Shown here: piece after piece, positions 6,337 to 6,454 of the stretch
Position numbering within the stretch: the first letter of the stretch is position 1
How the letters are laid out: each line of letters starts with the position of its first letter
From: a bacterium
GTDB lineage: Bacteria; Fidelibacterota; Marinisomatia; Marinisomatales; JAHJCW01
Assembly (NCBI GenBank): GCA_018812885.1
Contig: JAHJCW010000089.1
Coordinates: 1-6,454, forward strand
Length of the DNA stretch: 6,454 nt
Direction of reading: 5' to 3'
The notes under the pieces: generated by a model
Database searches by the model: none
What the model was told of the DNA's origin: nothing
The model's input: only the letters and a program-made list of their open reading frames with translations
Made by a program: the position numbers and the translations under genes

Positions 6337-6454
6337 TTATTGTTTACAAAATAATTCAATAATAACAATAATTAAAACAATAATTGAGATAATAGTTCCA
6401 ACCCACCAGCGTCTATTATTTTTCTTTTCTTCAATAGTTCTTGCAATTATTTCA
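6337..6454 (-). CDS. C-terminal end of a membrane-anchored protein (partial)
   Basis: An open frame enters from the right edge and stops at TAA 6337-6339, giving the last 38 residues of a protein. A charged stretch (EEKKNNRR) is followed by WWVG and a run of about 17 hydrophobic residues rich in Ile and Val, then ELFCKQ at the end. This is a single C-terminal membrane helix with positive charge on its N-terminal side, consistent with a tail anchor or with the last helix of a larger protein. The gene lies on the same strand as gltX, 94 bases upstream of it. The family cannot be recognised from this fragment. Confidence 0.6.
   Translation of the reverse strand, partial: EIIARTIEEKKNNRRWWVGTIISIIVLIIVIIELFCKQ

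Overview
The window is an A/T-rich stretch of bacterial DNA. It holds one gene on the plus strand (a secreted multiheme cytochrome) and a long, tightly packed run on the minus strand. The cytochrome is a lipoprotein with a Gly-X-Y spacer. Several minus-strand genes lack a Shine-Dalgarno sequence, and the tRNA has no encoded CCA. Together with the protein types, this suggests a Gram-negative anaerobe or facultative respirer, perhaps of the Bacteroidota/Ignavibacteria/Marinimicrobia (FCB) sphere. The lineage is an inference from style and was not tested by phylogeny.

Left part (1-1140, plus strand): a six-heme c-type cytochrome lipoprotein (48-1082) ends at a perfect 14-bp hairpin flanked by A6 and T6. 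This hairpin should terminate transcription in both directions and separates the cytochrome from the convergent minus-strand genes.

Middle and right (1156-6242, minus strand, transcribed right to left): gltX (glutamyl-tRNA synthetase), then a tRNA-Gln with CUG anticodon, a tandem-ACT-domain protein with a strong ribosome site, a cupin protein (1-base overlap), a decayed YdeI/OmpD-associated gene, and an ABC exporter pair (ATPase, then ABC-2 permease, 4-base ATGA overlap). Spacing is short throughout and no terminator is visible inside the run, so much of it may be one transcription unit ending at the shared hairpin. At the far right edge is the C-terminal tail of a further minus-strand membrane protein.

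The most notable points are four. The YdeI-like gene is broken: its missing C-terminus reads on in another frame just past a run of six A. The synthetase gene is coupled to a glutamine tRNA, which raises the question of how Gln-tRNA is made in this organism. A collagen-like Gly-X-Y stretch joins the lipid anchor to the heme domain in the cytochrome. The ABC exporter start sits directly in the remains of the broken gene. I see no clearly novel multi-gene system, mobile element or CRISPR array.
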